Below are positions 5,619 to 5,679 of a stretch of 5,679 nucleotides of DNA, piece by piece. The notes beneath the pieces are model-generated. The model made no database searches. It was not told the origin of the DNA and saw nothing but the letters and a program-made list of their open reading frames with translations. How positions within the stretch are numbered: the stretch's first letter is position 1; each line of letters starts with the position of its first letter. The stretch is from F1-120-MAGs023 sp038228615 (GTDB lineage Bacteria; Actinomycetota; Acidimicrobiia; IMCC26256; PALSA-610): NCBI GenBank assembly GCA_038228615.1, contig JBBRPC010000251.1, positions 1-5,679 of the forward strand. The letters run 5' to 3'. A program made the translations under genes and the position numbers.

Positions 5619-5679
5619 CAAGCTCGGTCGCCCGCCACCATCCCGTTGGGCTTCAGTTCGGCATTCGTCGCCAGATGAA
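5615..5679 (-). CDS. Possible C-terminal end of a convergent gene, cut by window edge
   Basis: On the minus strand, 20 open codons run in from the right edge and end HLATNAELKPNGMVAGDRAC then TAG. That stop shares the palindrome CTAG with the carboxypeptidase stop. About 15 of 20 third positions are G or C, like the real genes here. Twenty open codons can arise by chance, and another minus-strand frame is also open through this stretch. I do not recognise the protein. If it is not coding, bases 5619-5679 hold nothing I can identify, and there is no clear terminator. Confidence 0.25.
   Translation of the reverse strand, partial: HLATNAELKPNGMVAGDRAC

Noticed and set aside
1..5679. Mobile element, CRISPR, phage or toxin-antitoxin content
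   Set aside because: No transposase, integrase, terminal inverted repeats, spaced repeat array or small toxin-like pair was found. The genes are housekeeping metabolism and cell wall.

Overview
The window looks like ordinary chromosome from a moderately GC-rich bacterium, most likely an actinomycete (Actinomycetota). Three things point that way: a 529-residue D-3-phosphoglycerate dehydrogenase of the mycobacterial type, a D,D-carboxypeptidase with a C-terminal membrane anchor, and starts that appear almost leaderless. An Acidimicrobiia-like lineage is a guess. No mobile element, CRISPR array, rRNA or tRNA was seen.

Layout. Positions 1-4198 carry three genes on the minus strand, in transcription order: a class I aspartate-type aminotransferase (2990-4198), serA (1404-2993, start overlapping the aminotransferase stop as ATGA) and leuA (1-1113, cut by the left edge, 371 residues visible). 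The 290 bases between serA and leuA hold what looks like a complete leucine attenuator: a promoter, a 16-codon leader peptide with three consecutive Leu codons just before its stop, an 11-bp hairpin directly after that stop, and an intrinsic terminator followed by six T's. About 100 further bases lead to leuA, which has its own Shine-Dalgarno. A 94-base divergent spacer (4199-4292) separates this block from a plus-strand penicillin-binding-protein-type D-alanyl-D-alanine carboxypeptidase (4293-5618). The last 61 bases may contain the end of a convergent minus-strand gene, but this is weakly supported.

How the genes work together. SerA draws 3-phosphoglycerate into serine synthesis. The co-translated aminotransferase may supply the oxaloacetate/aspartate or another glutamate-dependent transamination. 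LeuA commits 2-ketoisovalerate to leucine. leuA is adjacent to serA and on the same strand, but it appears to have its own promoter and attenuator, so it should respond separately to charged tRNA-Leu. The attenuator is the most interesting element in the window and lies in a stretch with no conventional gene.
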